The notes: generated by a model from the sequence alone, not told the origin. A DNA stretch of 64,000 nucleotides from Sphingomonas sp. URHD0057 (GCF_000620665.1 NZ_JIAU01000006.1:124001-188000); one strand, 5' to 3'; numbered from the stretch's first letter, positions 16,356 through 27,429 are shown. Translations and numbers: made by a program.

Positions 16356-16652
16356 ATGCGCAAAGTGATACTCGCTTTCGCCGTCGCCGGCCTGACCTTC
16401 CCGGTCATGGACACGCCGGCCGCGGCTCGGCCTCACTATTACCAAGGCAAAGTCTGGCGGGATTCCCACGGGAGGATGCGTTGCCATCGCTCAAACGGGA
16501 CCACCGGCCTGATCGTCGGCGCCGCCGGCGGAGCGTTGGTTGGCCGCGCGATCGATACCCATGGGGGACGAGCCTCCGGCACGATCCTCGGCGCGGTGGG
16601 TGGGGCGCTGGTCGGCCGTGCGGTGGACCGTCAGCGGATGATCTGCCGCTAG
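16356..16652 (+). CDS. Glycine-zipper 2TM-type secreted/outer-membrane protein
   Basis: This 98-aa protein has a signal peptide (MRKVILAFAVAGLTFPVMDT, then PAAA). Two Gly-rich hydrophobic repeats follow, GLIVGAAGGALVGRAID and GTILGAVGGALVGRAVD, which form the glycine-zipper pattern of envelope proteins such as the SlyB/Rcp group. Single Cys residues occur near the middle (MRCHRSN) and the end (MICR). The ATG at 16356 follows TAAAGGGG. Likely an envelope-stress or structural protein. Confidence 0.8.
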   Translation: MRKVILAFAVAGLTFPVMDTPAAARPHYYQGKVWRDSHGRMRCHRSNGTTGLIVGAAGGALVGRAIDTHGGRASGTILGAVGGALVGRAVDRQRMICR

Positions 16653-16666
16653 CCGAGCCCGTTGTG

Positions 16667-16700
16667 GTGTATTGACACGATAATACACTCGGCATAACCT
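16667..16700 (+). promoter_or_regulatory. Promoter with operator-like inverted repeat before the DUF2157 gene
   Basis: TTGACA (16672-16677) and TAACCT (16695-16700) are 17 bases apart, a good sigma-70 promoter. Overlapping the -35 is a perfect inverted repeat GTGTATT-N8-AATACAC (16667-16688), of the type bound by small dimeric regulators such as the GntR/YtrA or PadR groups. No such regulator gene is in this window. Confidence 0.6.
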
Positions 16701-16724
16701 CCCGCGCGAACAGGGAGGAATAGA

Positions 16725-17828
16725 ATGTACAGTCAACAAGAGCTCGACGATGCCGTCGCATCCGGCGCGATCACGGCTGAATCCGCGGACGCCTTGCGCA
16801 AATATATCGAAGGCCAGCGCGTTGCCGTAATTCCCGATGAGGAGCAATTCCGGCTGATCACCGGCTTCAACGATATATTCGTGTCGATCGCCGCTGCCAT
16901 TCTGCTGGTCGCGGTCGGCTGGATCGGCCAGTGGATCGGTCAACAATCGGGGCTGATCGTCGGCGAGGACGGACCATCGTTCCTCGCGCCGCTGTTCGTC
17001 GCCATCTGCTCCTGGGGCCTTGCTCTGTTCTTCACCGCCAGGCGCCGCATGGCGCTGCCATCGATCCTGTTGCTGCTGAGCTTTGTCGGCGGCGTGGTCG
17101 TTACTGCCGGCTTCGCCCTCGCGTTTGGCATCGGCGACGAAGCCTTAGACAACAACCCGCAGCTTGGCGGCATTGTCGGCGCGATCTCGGCAGCTGTCGG
17201 CGCCGCCGGAGCGTGGTTGCATTGGCGTCAGTTCCGCGTGCCGATCACCATCGCCGCCGGCGCGGCGTCGGTCGCCGGCATCGCGGTCGGACTCCTCTAC
17301 GCCGCGCTCGGGCAGAATGCCGAACAGGCGAAGGATCTGATCCTCGGCTTCATCCTGTTGCTCGGCATCGGCGTATTCCTGTTCGCCATGTGGTGGGATG
17401 GATCGGATCGGGAACGGCTCACGCGCCGGTCGGACGTGGCCTTCTGGCTGCACCTCCTCGCCGCACCGATGATCGTGCACCCGGTCTTCACGCTGCTCGG
17501 CCTGAACGACGGTAATGCGACGATAAGCGAGGGGCTGGTCGTGGTCCTGCTCTACGTCGCGCTCGGACTGACCGCGCTTGCCATCGACCGCCGCGCGCTC
17601 CTGGTGTCCGCTCTGGCTTACGTCCTGTTCGCGCTGCAGCAGCTGTTCCGTCAGTTCGGCGCGGTCGAGCTCAACGTCGCGCTGACGGCGCTGGTCATCG
17701 GCTCGTCCCTGCTGCTGCTCTCGGCCTTCTGGCACCAGGCCCGCGGCGCGATCGTTCGGCCGCTACCTGGATCGCTGCAGGCGCGGTTGCCGGTGCTCGA
17801 TCGGATGGTCAGCCAACCAGCCGCATAA
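16725..17828 (+). CDS. DUF2157-like multi-pass membrane protein
   Basis: This 367-aa protein starts with a short soluble helix pair (QQELDDAVASGAITAESADA) typical of the DUF2157 N terminus, followed by about ten membrane segments. Some look like DUF4401/DUF2157 proteins, for example DIFVSIAAAILLVAVGWIG and PSILLLLSFVGGVVVTAGFA. The role of the family is unknown. An AGGGAGGAA ribosome site precedes the ATG. Its promoter overlaps an operator-like inverted repeat, so expression is probably controlled. The 3' end overlaps the convergent DUF2794 gene by 20 bases. Confidence 0.75.
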   Translation: MYSQQELDDAVASGAITAESADALRKYIEGQRVAVIPDEEQFRLITGFNDIFVSIAAAILLVAVGWIGQWIGQQSGLIVGEDGPSFLAPLFVAICSWGLALFFTARRRMALPSILLLLSFVGGVVVTAGFALAFGIGDEALDNNPQLGGIVGAISAAVGAAGAWLHWRQFRVPITIAAGAASVAGIAVGLLYAALGQNAEQAKDLILGFILLLGIGVFLFAMWWDGSDRERLTRRSDVAFWLHLLAAPMIVHPVFTLLGLNDGNATISEGLVVVLLYVALGLTALAIDRRALLVSALAYVLFALQQLFRQFGAVELNVALTALVIGSSLLLLSAFWHQARGAIVRPLPGSLQARLPVLDRMVSQPAA

Positions 17829-18150
17829 GCCGTCGCTCGAGCGGGGCCAGCACGGGCTGAAGCTCGTGGCCCCGCTTGAGGACGACGCCATGCTCGCCGA
17901 CCAATGCGAATGCCCCTTGCTTCAGCCGAAGCGAGGGGCATTTTTCGATGCGGATCTCGGGGCGCTCGGAATGGCGCCGGAAAGCGGCAAATACCGCGAC
18001 GTCCGGATCGATCCGCAAGGCATAATCGCGCCAGTGGCCGGCGGCGACCATGCGGCCGTAGAGATCGAGGATGCGGGTCAGTTCCCGGCGGTCGAAACTG
18101 GCGATTGGGCGCCGGTCCCTCAAATTGGGGAACGGCGCGATGACGCTCAA
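17809..18150 (-). CDS. DUF2794 family protein
   Basis: This 113-aa protein matches the alphaproteobacterial DUF2794 family: [40 protein letters not shown] and a C-terminal [12 protein letters not shown]. Function is unknown; WRDYA plus [14 protein letters not shown] are the conserved hallmarks. The start is a TTG at 18150 that overlaps the cysE stop in the four bases TTGA, so it is probably translated by coupling to cysE. Confidence 0.85.
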   Translation of the reverse strand: MSVIAPFPNLRDRRPIASFDRRELTRILDLYGRMVAAGHWRDYALRIDPDVAVFAAFRRHSERPEIRIEKCPSLRLKQGAFALVGEHGVVLKRGHELQPVLAPLERRLMRLVG

Positions 18151-18833
18151 GCGCTTTTGACCTTGGGCTGGGGCTGGCGCGCCGTCTTCATGCCTTTGAT
18201 CTCCTGACGCAGATCGTCGATCTCCCGCTCCAGCTCAGCGATGCGCGCCCGCACCGGATCGACATCTTCGCCACACGGCGTTCCGTAGGGGAGGAACCCG
18301 GGGCTGTAGTGGATGGAATCGACGGGAACCGCCTTAGCCGGGATACCGACCACGGTCTGGCCCGGCGCCACATCCTTGGTAACCACCGAGTTCGCACCGA
18401 CCTTGGCCCCTTCGCCGATCTCGATCGGGCCGAGTATCTGCGCGCCGGAACCGATCACGACGCCATTGTGCAGGGTCGGGTGGCGCTTGCCGCCGACGCC
18501 GGTGGTCGGATTGGTACCGCCGAGCGTCACATGCTGGTAGATGGTGACGTCGTCGCCGATCTCCGCGCTTTCGCCGATCACGCTGAACCCGTGGTCGAGG
18601 AAGAAGCGCCTGCCGATCTTCGCACCCGGGTGAATGTCGATGTTGGTCAGGAACCGGGCGAGATGGTTCACCAGTCGGGCGATGAAAAACAGCCGTCCTT
18701 CCCACAGCCAATGGCCGAGGCGGTGAAGCGCGAGCGCCAGCACGCCAGGATAGAACAGCACGTCCCAGCGGGAGCGGGCCGCGGGATCGCGCGATTTGAC
18801 GGAGTCGAGATACGCAATCAGGCCGGACTGCAA
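18147..18833 (-). CDS. cysE: Serine O-acetyltransferase
   Basis: CysE transfers acetyl from acetyl-CoA to serine, giving O-acetylserine for cysteine synthesis. The protein has the helical N-terminal part ([30 protein letters not shown]) and a left-handed beta helix of hexapeptide repeats ([48 protein letters not shown]). Catalytic residues expected in DIHPGA and FLDHG are present. A C-terminal coiled-coil-like helix ([19 protein letters not shown]) follows. The reading frame is open to an ATG at 18950, but conservation begins near the TTG at 18833, so I start there; the true start is uncertain. It is coupled to the downstream DUF2794 gene. Confidence 0.9.
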   Translation of the reverse strand: MQSGLIAYLDSVKSRDPAARSRWDVLFYPGVLALALHRLGHWLWEGRLFFIARLVNHLARFLTNIDIHPGAKIGRRFFLDHGFSVIGESAEIGDDVTIYQHVTLGGTNPTTGVGGKRHPTLHNGVVIGSGAQILGPIEIGEGAKVGANSVVTKDVAPGQTVVGIPAKAVPVDSIHYSPGFLPYGTPCGEDVDPVRARIAELEREIDDLRQEIKGMKTARQPQPKVKSA

Positions 18834-19074
18834 GCTTCGGAACCCTTTGCCGTTACATGAGGCCAATTTAAGTGAGCCCCGAGCCAAATACCAGCCGGTC
18901 GAGGCAATACCGCGAAGAGTGCTTGCCCGACGCCCGACCTTTCGGCACATCGCTCGCCTGTAACAGGGGCGAACTTACAGCCAGTTCCATGACATCGCAC
19001 AGAACGAATTAGCGGAGAGCCGCATCATCTCCGCTTACAACCCACTATATTCGATCGCCGGCTTCCTGGTCGGC

Positions 19075-19809
19075 ATGCTCGTCGGCCTGACCGGGGTCGG
19101 CGGCGGCTCACTGATGACGCCGCTGCTGGTGCTCCTGTTCGGTTTCCATCCGGCGACCGCGGTTGGGACCGACCTGCTCTACGCTTCGGTGACCAAGAGC
19201 GTGGGCACCGTCGTGCACCATAAGGGCCAGACGGTCGACTGGAAGATCGTCGGCGGGCTCGCGACCGGCAGCATCCCGGCCGCCGCGCTGACGCTGTTTG
19301 CGATGAGCCAATTGGGTGCGACGACCTCGCATAGTCCGCTGATCCTCAACTTGTTGCTCGGAAGCGCGCTCCTGCTGACCAGCTTTGCGGTTTTCTTCCG
19401 GCCGCGGATCCTCCGCTGGGCCGGCGATCACCTCGAGGCGATGGACGACGCGCGAGTCCGCCGCAGGACGATCATCCTTGGCGCCGTTCTCGGCGTGCTG
19501 GTGTCGATAACGTCGGTTGGCGCCGGAGCGTTGGGCACCACCGCATTGCTGATCCTCTATCCCAAGCTGCCGGTCGCGCGGATTGCCGGCAGCGACATTG
19601 CCCACGCGGTGCCGCTGACATTGATCGCCGGGATCGGACATTGGCTGATGGGCTCGGTCGACTTCACCCTGATGGGCGCGCTGCTGCTCGGCTCGATTCC
19701 GGGGATCATCGTCGGCAGCCTGCTCGGCAGTCGCTCCTCGGATGCCATCCTCCGCCCGATCCTCGCGGTGACCTTGCTGATCGTCGCTGTGCGCCTGCTC
19801 ACCGCCTAG
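19075..19809 (+). CDS. TauE/SafE family anion permease
   Basis: This inner-membrane protein of the sulfite-exporter TauE/SafE family has about eight membrane segments. The two-fold repeat is marked by GLTGVGGGSLMTPLLVLLFG near the start and SITSVGAGALGTTALLILYP in the second half. It may export sulfite or sulfonate-type anions. The first ATG (19075) falls inside the first membrane segment. The same frame reads ISAYNPLYSIAGFLVG upstream, as expected for the true N terminus, and GGAGAG lies at 19014-19019, but no ATG/GTG/TTG exists there. A rare start (ATC at 19024 or 19027) or a changed start codon is possible. Its closeness to cysE suggests sulfur metabolism. Confidence 0.8.
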   Translation: MLVGLTGVGGGSLMTPLLVLLFGFHPATAVGTDLLYASVTKSVGTVVHHKGQTVDWKIVGGLATGSIPAAALTLFAMSQLGATTSHSPLILNLLLGSALLLTSFAVFFRPRILRWAGDHLEAMDDARVRRRTIILGAVLGVLVSITSVGAGALGTTALLILYPKLPVARIAGSDIAHAVPLTLIAGIGHWLMGSVDFTLMGALLLGSIPGIIVGSLLGSRSSDAILRPILAVTLLIVAVRLLTA

Positions 19810-19871
19810 GGCTGGCTCCAATCGATCGGCTGCATTATAGCGGTCGTATTCATTGGTATTTCCGATTTAAC

Positions 19872-20828
19872 ATGACCGTCCACCAGCCAACCATCAAGCA
19901 GCTCCAATATCTCGTCGCGCTGCGCGAGCACGGCCATTTCGGCCGCGCCGCCGAGGCCTGCTACGTCACCCAATCGACCCTGTCGGCCGGCTTGCGCGAG
20001 CTCGAGACCTTGCTTGGCGTGACGCTGGTTGAGCGCACCCGCCGGGTGGTCCGGTTCACCGCGCTGGGCGAGAAGATCGCCGACAAGGCCGTTCGTGTGC
20101 TGCGCGAAAGCGAAGAGCTCGCCGAGCTCGCTCGCGCCGAAGGCCAGCCATTGCACGGCGAGCTCCGCATGGGCGTGATCCCGACGATCGCGCCCTTCCT
20201 GCTCCCGGCGATGCTGCCGAAGCTGCGCCGGGAATGGCCCAGTCTGCGCCTTTACCTGCGCGAAGAGACCAGCCAGGCGGCGTGCGAAGCGCTCCATCGC
20301 GGCCTCCTCGATTGCGTGCTGCTCGCGCTCCCCTACGCCTGCGGCGACGTCGATTTCGCGCTGCTGTTCGACGATCCCCTGTTCGTTGCCTTTCCACGCG
20401 GCGAGGCGCCGGCCGGCAGCGTCATCGATGTCAGCCAGATCGACGAGACCCGCCTGCTGCTGCTCGAGGACGGGCATTGTCTCAAGGACCATGCGCTGTC
20501 GGCGTGCAACCGGCCCGATCTTCGCGCCCACGCCTCGATGATGGGCACCTCGCTCCACACATTGGTGCAAATGGTCGACAACGGGCTCGGGATGACGTTC
20601 ATCCCGGCGATGGCGATCGAGGCCGGAATCCTCGACGGGACCGAGGTCGACGCCAAGCCCCTGCGCTCGGACCATGGCTCACGCCAGATCGCGCTGCTGT
20701 GGCGCCCATCAAGCCCGCGCGAGAACGAGTTCCGAATGCTCGCGGCGGCGCTTCAAAGGATCATCCGCGAGCTCGTGCGGGCGGCGCAATCGCCGGCCAT
20801 GCTCGAAGCGGTTCCCGAACCGGCCTGA
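19872..20828 (+). CDS. oxyR: OxyR-type LysR regulator of peroxide response
   Basis: This 318-aa LysR-family protein has an N-terminal winged helix (IKQLQYLVALREHGHFGRAA, VTQSTLSAGLRELE). In the sensor domain GHCLKDHALSAC holds the two Cys residues whose disulfide senses hydrogen peroxide in OxyR, with the usual spacing. EDGH and DNGLGMTFIPAMAIEAG are further OxyR hallmarks. It is convergent with katG, its likely target, which supports the identity. The start at 19872 begins the HTH; the reading frame is open further upstream without conservation. Confidence 0.93.
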   Translation: MTVHQPTIKQLQYLVALREHGHFGRAAEACYVTQSTLSAGLRELETLLGVTLVERTRRVVRFTALGEKIADKAVRVLRESEELAELARAEGQPLHGELRMGVIPTIAPFLLPAMLPKLRREWPSLRLYLREETSQAACEALHRGLLDCVLLALPYACGDVDFALLFDDPLFVAFPRGEAPAGSVIDVSQIDETRLLLLEDGHCLKDHALSACNRPDLRAHASMMGTSLHTLVQMVDNGLGMTFIPAMAIEAGILDGTEVDAKPLRSDHGSRQIALLWRPSSPRENEFRMLAAALQRIIRELVRAAQSPAMLEAVPEPA

Positions 20829-20831
20829 CTG

Positions 20832-20873
20832 GCCGCGGCGCCCCGGAGGGAGGGAGGAACGGAGCGCCGCGGC
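20832..20873. terminator. Bidirectional terminator between oxyR and katG
   Basis: A perfect 10-bp inverted repeat (GCCGCGGCGC / GCGCCGCGGC) with a 22-base purine-rich loop lies between the two convergent stop codons (20828 and 20882). There is no T tract, so its efficiency as an intrinsic terminator is uncertain. Confidence 0.6.
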
Positions 20874-20881
20874 GGAGGTGC

Positions 20882-23194
<2,313 letters not shown>

Positions 23195-23226
23195 TCAGTC
23201 AGACGCGCAAAATCGATTAATCCGCC

Positions 23227-23793
23227 TCAATCCATGTGGCGCAGGCCGATCCGCAAATAATCGTATCCGGTCAGGAGTGTGAGGGCTGCGGCGAGCCACA
23301 GGCAGACGAGCCCGACGAGGTGCACCCACTCCATGTTCGGAACCGCGCCGCCGAGGATGAGCGCGCCGAGCGCGACCATCTGTAAAGTCGTTTTCCACTT
23401 GGCGAGCGCGCTGACCGGCATCGAAACCCGGAGCTCGGCGAGGAATTCGCGAAGGCCGGAGACGATGATCTCGCGCAGCAGGATGACGAGCGCCGGGATG
23501 ATGTGGAGCCCCGCGATCTCCGGCAGCGGGTTGGCCTTGCGGCTGGAGATCAGCATCACGAGGACCGCCGCGACCATGATCTTGTCGGCGATCGGATCGA
23601 GGAACTGGCCGAGCCGCGAAATCCGGCCCTGGGCACGCGCCAGATAGCCGTCGAAATAGTCGGTGATGCCGACGACGCAGTAGAGTACGAAGGTGATCGC
23701 ATAGTCGAGCGGCGCCGGGCGCCACAGCAGGAACACGAGGATCGGAACCGCGAAGATCCGCGACAGCGTCAAAAGGTTGGGCAGCGTCAGCAT
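23227..23793 (-). CDS. pgsA: CDP-diacylglycerol-glycerol-3-phosphate 3-phosphatidyltransferase
   Basis: PgsA makes phosphatidylglycerol phosphate from CDP-diacylglycerol in the inner membrane. The protein (188 aa) begins MLTLPNLLTLSRIFAVPILV, as most PgsA proteins do. It carries the CDP-alcohol phosphotransferase signature DYFDGYLARAQG, then LGQFLDPIADK (DGxxAR...GxxxDxxxD). About five membrane segments follow. The frame opens to 23832, but conservation starts at ATG 23793. It is divergent from an LplT-like transporter, which fits a phospholipid theme. Confidence 0.93.
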   Translation of the reverse strand: MLTLPNLLTLSRIFAVPILVFLLWRPAPLDYAITFVLYCVVGITDYFDGYLARAQGRISRLGQFLDPIADKIMVAAVLVMLISSRKANPLPEIAGLHIIPALVILLREIIVSGLREFLAELRVSMPVSALAKWKTTLQMVALGALILGGAVPNMEWVHLVGLVCLWLAAALTLLTGYDYLRIGLRHMD

Positions 23794-23840
23794 CCGTGGC
23801 CGTGCAGTTATAGGGTTTGGCGGCATGCGCAAAGCTGGCT

Positions 23841-25157
23841 ATGCCACGCACCCATCCCCATGGCAGCCCGCGCGCCCCAGCCTTGATTCAAAACGTCACC
23901 CATCTGCTGCGCGCGCGGCGGTTCCTGCCGTTGTTCTCGACGCAATTCCTCGGCGCCTTCAACGACAGCCTGTTCAAGCAGGCGGTCGTGCTGTTCGTCA
24001 CCTACCAGCTCTATTCCAACCCGGCGAAGGAGTTTCAGTTCAGCGCCATTGCGCAGGGGCTGTTCATCCTGCCGTTCTTCCTGTTCTCGGCGCTGTCCGG
24101 CCAGCTGGCCGACGATCATGACAAGGCGCGCCTGATCCGCATCATCAAGTTCGCCGAGATCGGCATCATGCTGGTCGGCGGGGCGGGGCTGATGCTTGCG
24201 AACATCCCGCTGATGCTCGCAGCGGTGTGCGCGATGGGCGTTCACTCTACCTTCTTCGGACCGATCAAATACGCAATCCTCCCGCAGCATCTGCAGAGAG
24301 ACGAAGTGCTCGGCGGCACCGGACTGGTCGAAGCCGGAACCTATCTTGCAATACTGGGTGGGACCATTCTCGCGGGGGTGCTCGCGGCCACTCCGTCGCT
24401 CACCGCCGCGGCGACCTTCGGGCTCGCGGTCTTGGGGCTCCTTGCGGGGCGCCAGGTGCCGCCGGCGCCGCCCGCAGCCGAGCGCATTCCGTTCAACTGG
24501 CATATCCTCCACGCCTCAATCGAGCTGGTCCGAGCGACGCTGCACATCCGGCGGCTGTTCCTGGCGATCCTGTCGATCAGCTTCTTCTGGACCATCGGAG
24601 CGGTGCTGATCATCATCTTCCCGCCGCTGGTGAAGAACGTGCTCGGAGCGAACGAGCAGGTCGCGAGCCTGTTCATCGGCATTTTCTCGGTCGGCATCGC
24701 GATCGGCTCGGTGCTGATCAACCGCCTCCTCAAAAGCGAGGTCTCGGCCCGGTTCGCGCCGATGTCGGTCATCGCCATGGGCGTGTTCGTTGTGCTGCTT
24801 CATTTCGTCGCCCTCGCCTGGGGCAAGAACGGACCCGAGCTGACGACGCTGAGCAATTTCGTATTCCACCCGATGGCCGGCCTGATGATCCTGGCGCTGC
24901 TCGGAGTGTCGATTAGCGGCGGCATGTTCGTCGTGCCGCTCTACGCTTTCCTGACGACGACGGTACCGAAGTCCGAAACGGCGCGCACCGTGGCGGCGAA
25001 CAACATCGTCAACTCGGGCGCGATGGTGATCGGTTCACTGCTAGCCTTCGCGCTCAGCAGCGTTGGCGTCGGCCCGACCGGCCAGTTGCTGCTGGTCGCG
25101 GCGATGTGCATCATTTCCGCCTGGCTGGGGTGGAAGCTCCACCTCGCCTGCGATTAG
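23841..25157 (+). CDS. MFS transporter, LplT-like
   Basis: This 438-aa protein has twelve membrane segments. It begins with RRFLPLFSTQFLGAFNDSLF, the hallmark of the MFS domain found in LplT (lysophospholipid flippase) and in fused MFS/acyltransferase/acyl-ACP-synthetase proteins. Only the MFS part is present; no PlsC or AMP-ligase domain follows. Its probable role is lysophospholipid movement across the inner membrane, fitting its divergent neighbour pgsA. The start is ATG 23841 or upstream TTG 23817. A 13-base unit (GCCTGCGATTAGG) is tandemly repeated across the stop codon (25146-25179). Confidence 0.85.
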   Translation: MPRTHPHGSPRAPALIQNVTHLLRARRFLPLFSTQFLGAFNDSLFKQAVVLFVTYQLYSNPAKEFQFSAIAQGLFILPFFLFSALSGQLADDHDKARLIRIIKFAEIGIMLVGGAGLMLANIPLMLAAVCAMGVHSTFFGPIKYAILPQHLQRDEVLGGTGLVEAGTYLAILGGTILAGVLAATPSLTAAATFGLAVLGLLAGRQVPPAPPAAERIPFNWHILHASIELVRATLHIRRLFLAILSISFFWTIGAVLIIIFPPLVKNVLGANEQVASLFIGIFSVGIAIGSVLINRLLKSEVSARFAPMSVIAMGVFVVLLHFVALAWGKNGPELTTLSNFVFHPMAGLMILALLGVSISGGMFVVPLYAFLTTTVPKSETARTVAANNIVNSGAMVIGSLLAFALSSVGVGPTGQLLLVAAMCIISAWLGWKLHLACD

Positions 25158-25184
25158 GGCCTGCGATTAGGGCCTGCGACCAAG

Positions 25185-25478
25185 CTATTTGAGCTCCACG
25201 ACCACCGGGCCGGACACCGGATCGGTCACGTTCCCGTCGCTGACCTCCTCGAGCGTATCGCGGAAGCTATCCAGCGTCGCGATCATGTGCGGCCGCGCCG
25301 CAGCCAGGCTGTCCATGTCGTCCCATTCGCCGATGATGCAGTAATCCTGCTCGCCAGTCTTGATCAGATTGACGCTGCGCAGGCCCGGCCAGTCGCGGTC
25401 GACCTGGCGATGCGCCTCGATGAACTCCTCGTCCCGGCCCGGCTTCACCGGGAAACGTACAGCGTTGAATGCAGTCAT
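25185..25478 (-). CDS. ABM-fold (antibiotic biosynthesis monooxygenase-like) protein
   Basis: This 97-aa protein has the ABM pattern: FNAVRFPVKPGRDEEFIEAH, LRSVNLIKTGEQDYCIIGEW and a C-terminal LDSFRDTLEEVS. The WDDMDSLAAARPHM stretch with the conserved Trp is typical. The function of such single-domain members is mostly unknown. ATG 25478 is preferred to the upstream start at 25499. It differs clearly from the ABM protein at 12737, so the two are not recent duplicates. Confidence 0.8.
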   Translation of the reverse strand: MTAFNAVRFPVKPGRDEEFIEAHRQVDRDWPGLRSVNLIKTGEQDYCIIGEWDDMDSLAAARPHMIATLDSFRDTLEEVSDGNVTDPVSGPVVVELK

Positions 25479-25517
25479 GACGGCTCTCCCGCGTCCCAAC
25501 GGACAGCGGCAGCGGCC

Positions 25518-25685
25518 TTAGCCGATCACGATCGAGACGAACAGGAATCCCGCGGCAAAGGTCAAAGCGAAGAGCCGCAAATCGTCGTTTAGGGCGGGCG
25601 CAACGCAGACCGCGTCGGCCAGCGCTACGGCCCGCTTGCCGAAGCGGCGAGGGTCGCGTGCAAAGGCGGGCCGAGCGAGCTGCAT
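25518..25685 (-). CDS. Small single-span membrane protein (55 aa)
   Basis: This short ORF reads MQLARPAFARDPRRFGKRAV, then ALADAVCVAPALNDDLRLFA and ends with one membrane segment, LTFAAGFLFVSIVIG. It has an ATG start and the pattern of a small sphingomonad membrane protein: an Arg-rich soluble part, then a C-terminal anchor. It lies between the ABM gene and the GGDEF/EAL gene, on the same strand as both. Function unknown. Confidence 0.6.
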   Translation of the reverse strand: MQLARPAFARDPRRFGKRAVALADAVCVAPALNDDLRLFALTFAAGFLFVSIVIG

Positions 25686-25788
25686 GGCAAATCCTTAACG
25701 CGGCTTTTACCACGTTTAAACCTGCCATTTGCGCGATCGGCTCCCCTCGTCCCGGCACGGGACAAGGCGCTCTCTTCAGTCCGTTGGG

Positions 25789-27405
25789 TTAGCCGTGCGC
25801 GGCGCTGGACAGCGGCGGATCGCCGGCGCGGCGGCGCGAGTCGAGCAGCTCTCGCGCCTGCTCGGCCGGCATCGGCTTTCCGAAATACCAGCCCTGGCCG
25901 ATTGCGCAGCCGAGCGTGATGACGGTGTCGAACGCGGCCTCGTTCTCAACCCCCTCGACGCAGACCGGCACCGAGAGGGCGCTGGCGAGGGTCGTCACGG
26001 CGCGGATGATCGCGACGCTTTCCCGCTTGGTATGGATGTTGGCGACGAAGCTGCGGTCGATCTTGATGATGTCGAAGGGCAGCGACTTCAGATGTCCCAA
26101 CGACGAGAAGCCGGTGCCGAAATCGTCGAGCGCGAGACGCACGCCCTGGTTCTTGAGGCTGGTGACGATCGACCGCGCCAGGTCGATGTCGGCGAACAGC
26201 GAGCTTTCGGTGACCTCGACCACGAGCCGCTCGGCCGGGAAGGCGCTTTCGGAGAGAATGCGAACGATGCGCTGTGCGAGCCAGCTGTCGGCGAGCTGCA
26301 CGGGCGAGATGTTGACCGAGATTTTGATCGACTGATCCCACGCGGCCGCCTCCCGCAAGGCCTCGGCAATCACTTGCTCGGAAAGCCGCCCGATCAGCCC
26401 GCTCTCCTCGGCCACCGGGATGAACACATCCGGACCGACGACGCCGGAAAGCGCGTGGTTCCACCGCGCCAGTACTTCAAAACCGACGATCTCGCCGGTC
26501 GCGAGGTCGACCTGCGGTTCAAAATAAGGAACGAATTGATGATGATCGAGCCCGTAGCGAATGCCCTGCTCGATCTCCCCCTGAGCGATCAGCGCCCGCT
26601 CCATCCCGGCGTCGAACCAGATCGGCCGCGCGACACGACCGTTCCGCGCATGATCCATCGCGATGTCGGCGCGGCGGAGCAGATCAGGAATGCGGGCGTC
26701 GGCCGCGGGGACCGAAGCGATGCCGGCGAAGGCGCCGACCTGCATGATCCGCTCGTCGATCACGAACGGCCGGGTGACCGCATGGAGTATGGTTTCCGCA
26801 AATTCTTCGGCCCGAGCGAGCTCGTCCGCGTGTAGACCTAGGGCAACGGCAAATTCGTCGCCGCTGAGGCGTGCGATCACGGCGTCGCCGCCCAGCTCAT
26901 TGGTCAGCGCTTCGGCAATGCATTTCAACAGCCGATCGCCGGTCTCATAGCCGTGCTGGTCGTTGATCGTCTTGAAGCGATTGATCTGCAGCGAGATGAT
27001 GACGACGTTGTCGCGGCGGGCAGCGGCATCTGCGCACAGCTCGCCCGCGCGGTCGGCAAACCCCTTGCGGTTGTAGAGCCCGGTGACGAAGTCGGTCGTC
27101 GCCAGAACCACCGCGCGCCGTTCCTGCTCGACTCGCATCTCCTCCTCGTGCTGGAGGTCCACATAGCGGCGCCAGCCGAACAGGATCAGCGCGACGTTGA
27201 GCGTCAGCGCGGTGCTGGCGATGCGGATTTCGCTGCCGAAATCTTCGCCGGCAAAGCGCAAATTGTGGAAGAAAGCATTGCCGTTCCAGATCAAGAGCAT
27301 GACGGCGCAGATGAGGATCACAAGAACGAGGGCGTCGCGGCGCGCGCCGACCAGGCGCGAGCCCGACGATGACGTCTCGACAGCGGTGGCCTCCGATTGC
27401 GACAC
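25789..27405 (-). CDS. GGDEF/EAL protein with degenerate GGDEF (probable c-di-GMP phosphodiesterase)
   Basis: This 538-aa membrane protein has two N-terminal membrane segments (ALVLVILICAVMLLIWNGNA and a segment ending ILFGWRRY), a GGDEF domain and an EAL domain. The GGDEF motif reads RLSGDEF, so the first Gly is lost and synthesis activity is doubtful. The EAL domain keeps GFEVLARW (EVL), NISPVQL, EVTESSL, DDFGTGFSSL, KIDRSFV and GVENEAAF, so hydrolysis of c-di-GMP is likely. I choose GTG 27405 because a good promoter lies at 27430-27458; the frame opens to 27489. The next rightward neighbour is tRNA-Leu. Confidence 0.9.
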   Translation of the reverse strand: MSQSEATAVETSSSGSRLVGARRDALVLVILICAVMLLIWNGNAFFHNLRFAGEDFGSEIRIASTALTLNVALILFGWRRYVDLQHEEEMRVEQERRAVVLATTDFVTGLYNRKGFADRAGELCADAAARRDNVVIISLQINRFKTINDQHGYETGDRLLKCIAEALTNELGGDAVIARLSGDEFAVALGLHADELARAEEFAETILHAVTRPFVIDERIMQVGAFAGIASVPAADARIPDLLRRADIAMDHARNGRVARPIWFDAGMERALIAQGEIEQGIRYGLDHHQFVPYFEPQVDLATGEIVGFEVLARWNHALSGVVGPDVFIPVAEESGLIGRLSEQVIAEALREAAAWDQSIKISVNISPVQLADSWLAQRIVRILSESAFPAERLVVEVTESSLFADIDLARSIVTSLKNQGVRLALDDFGTGFSSLGHLKSLPFDIIKIDRSFVANIHTKRESVAIIRAVTTLASALSVPVCVEGVENEAAFDTVITLGCAIGQGWYFGKPMPAEQARELLDSRRRAGDPPLSSAAHG

Positions 27406-27429
27406 GCAACCGAAATAAACGACCACGCT

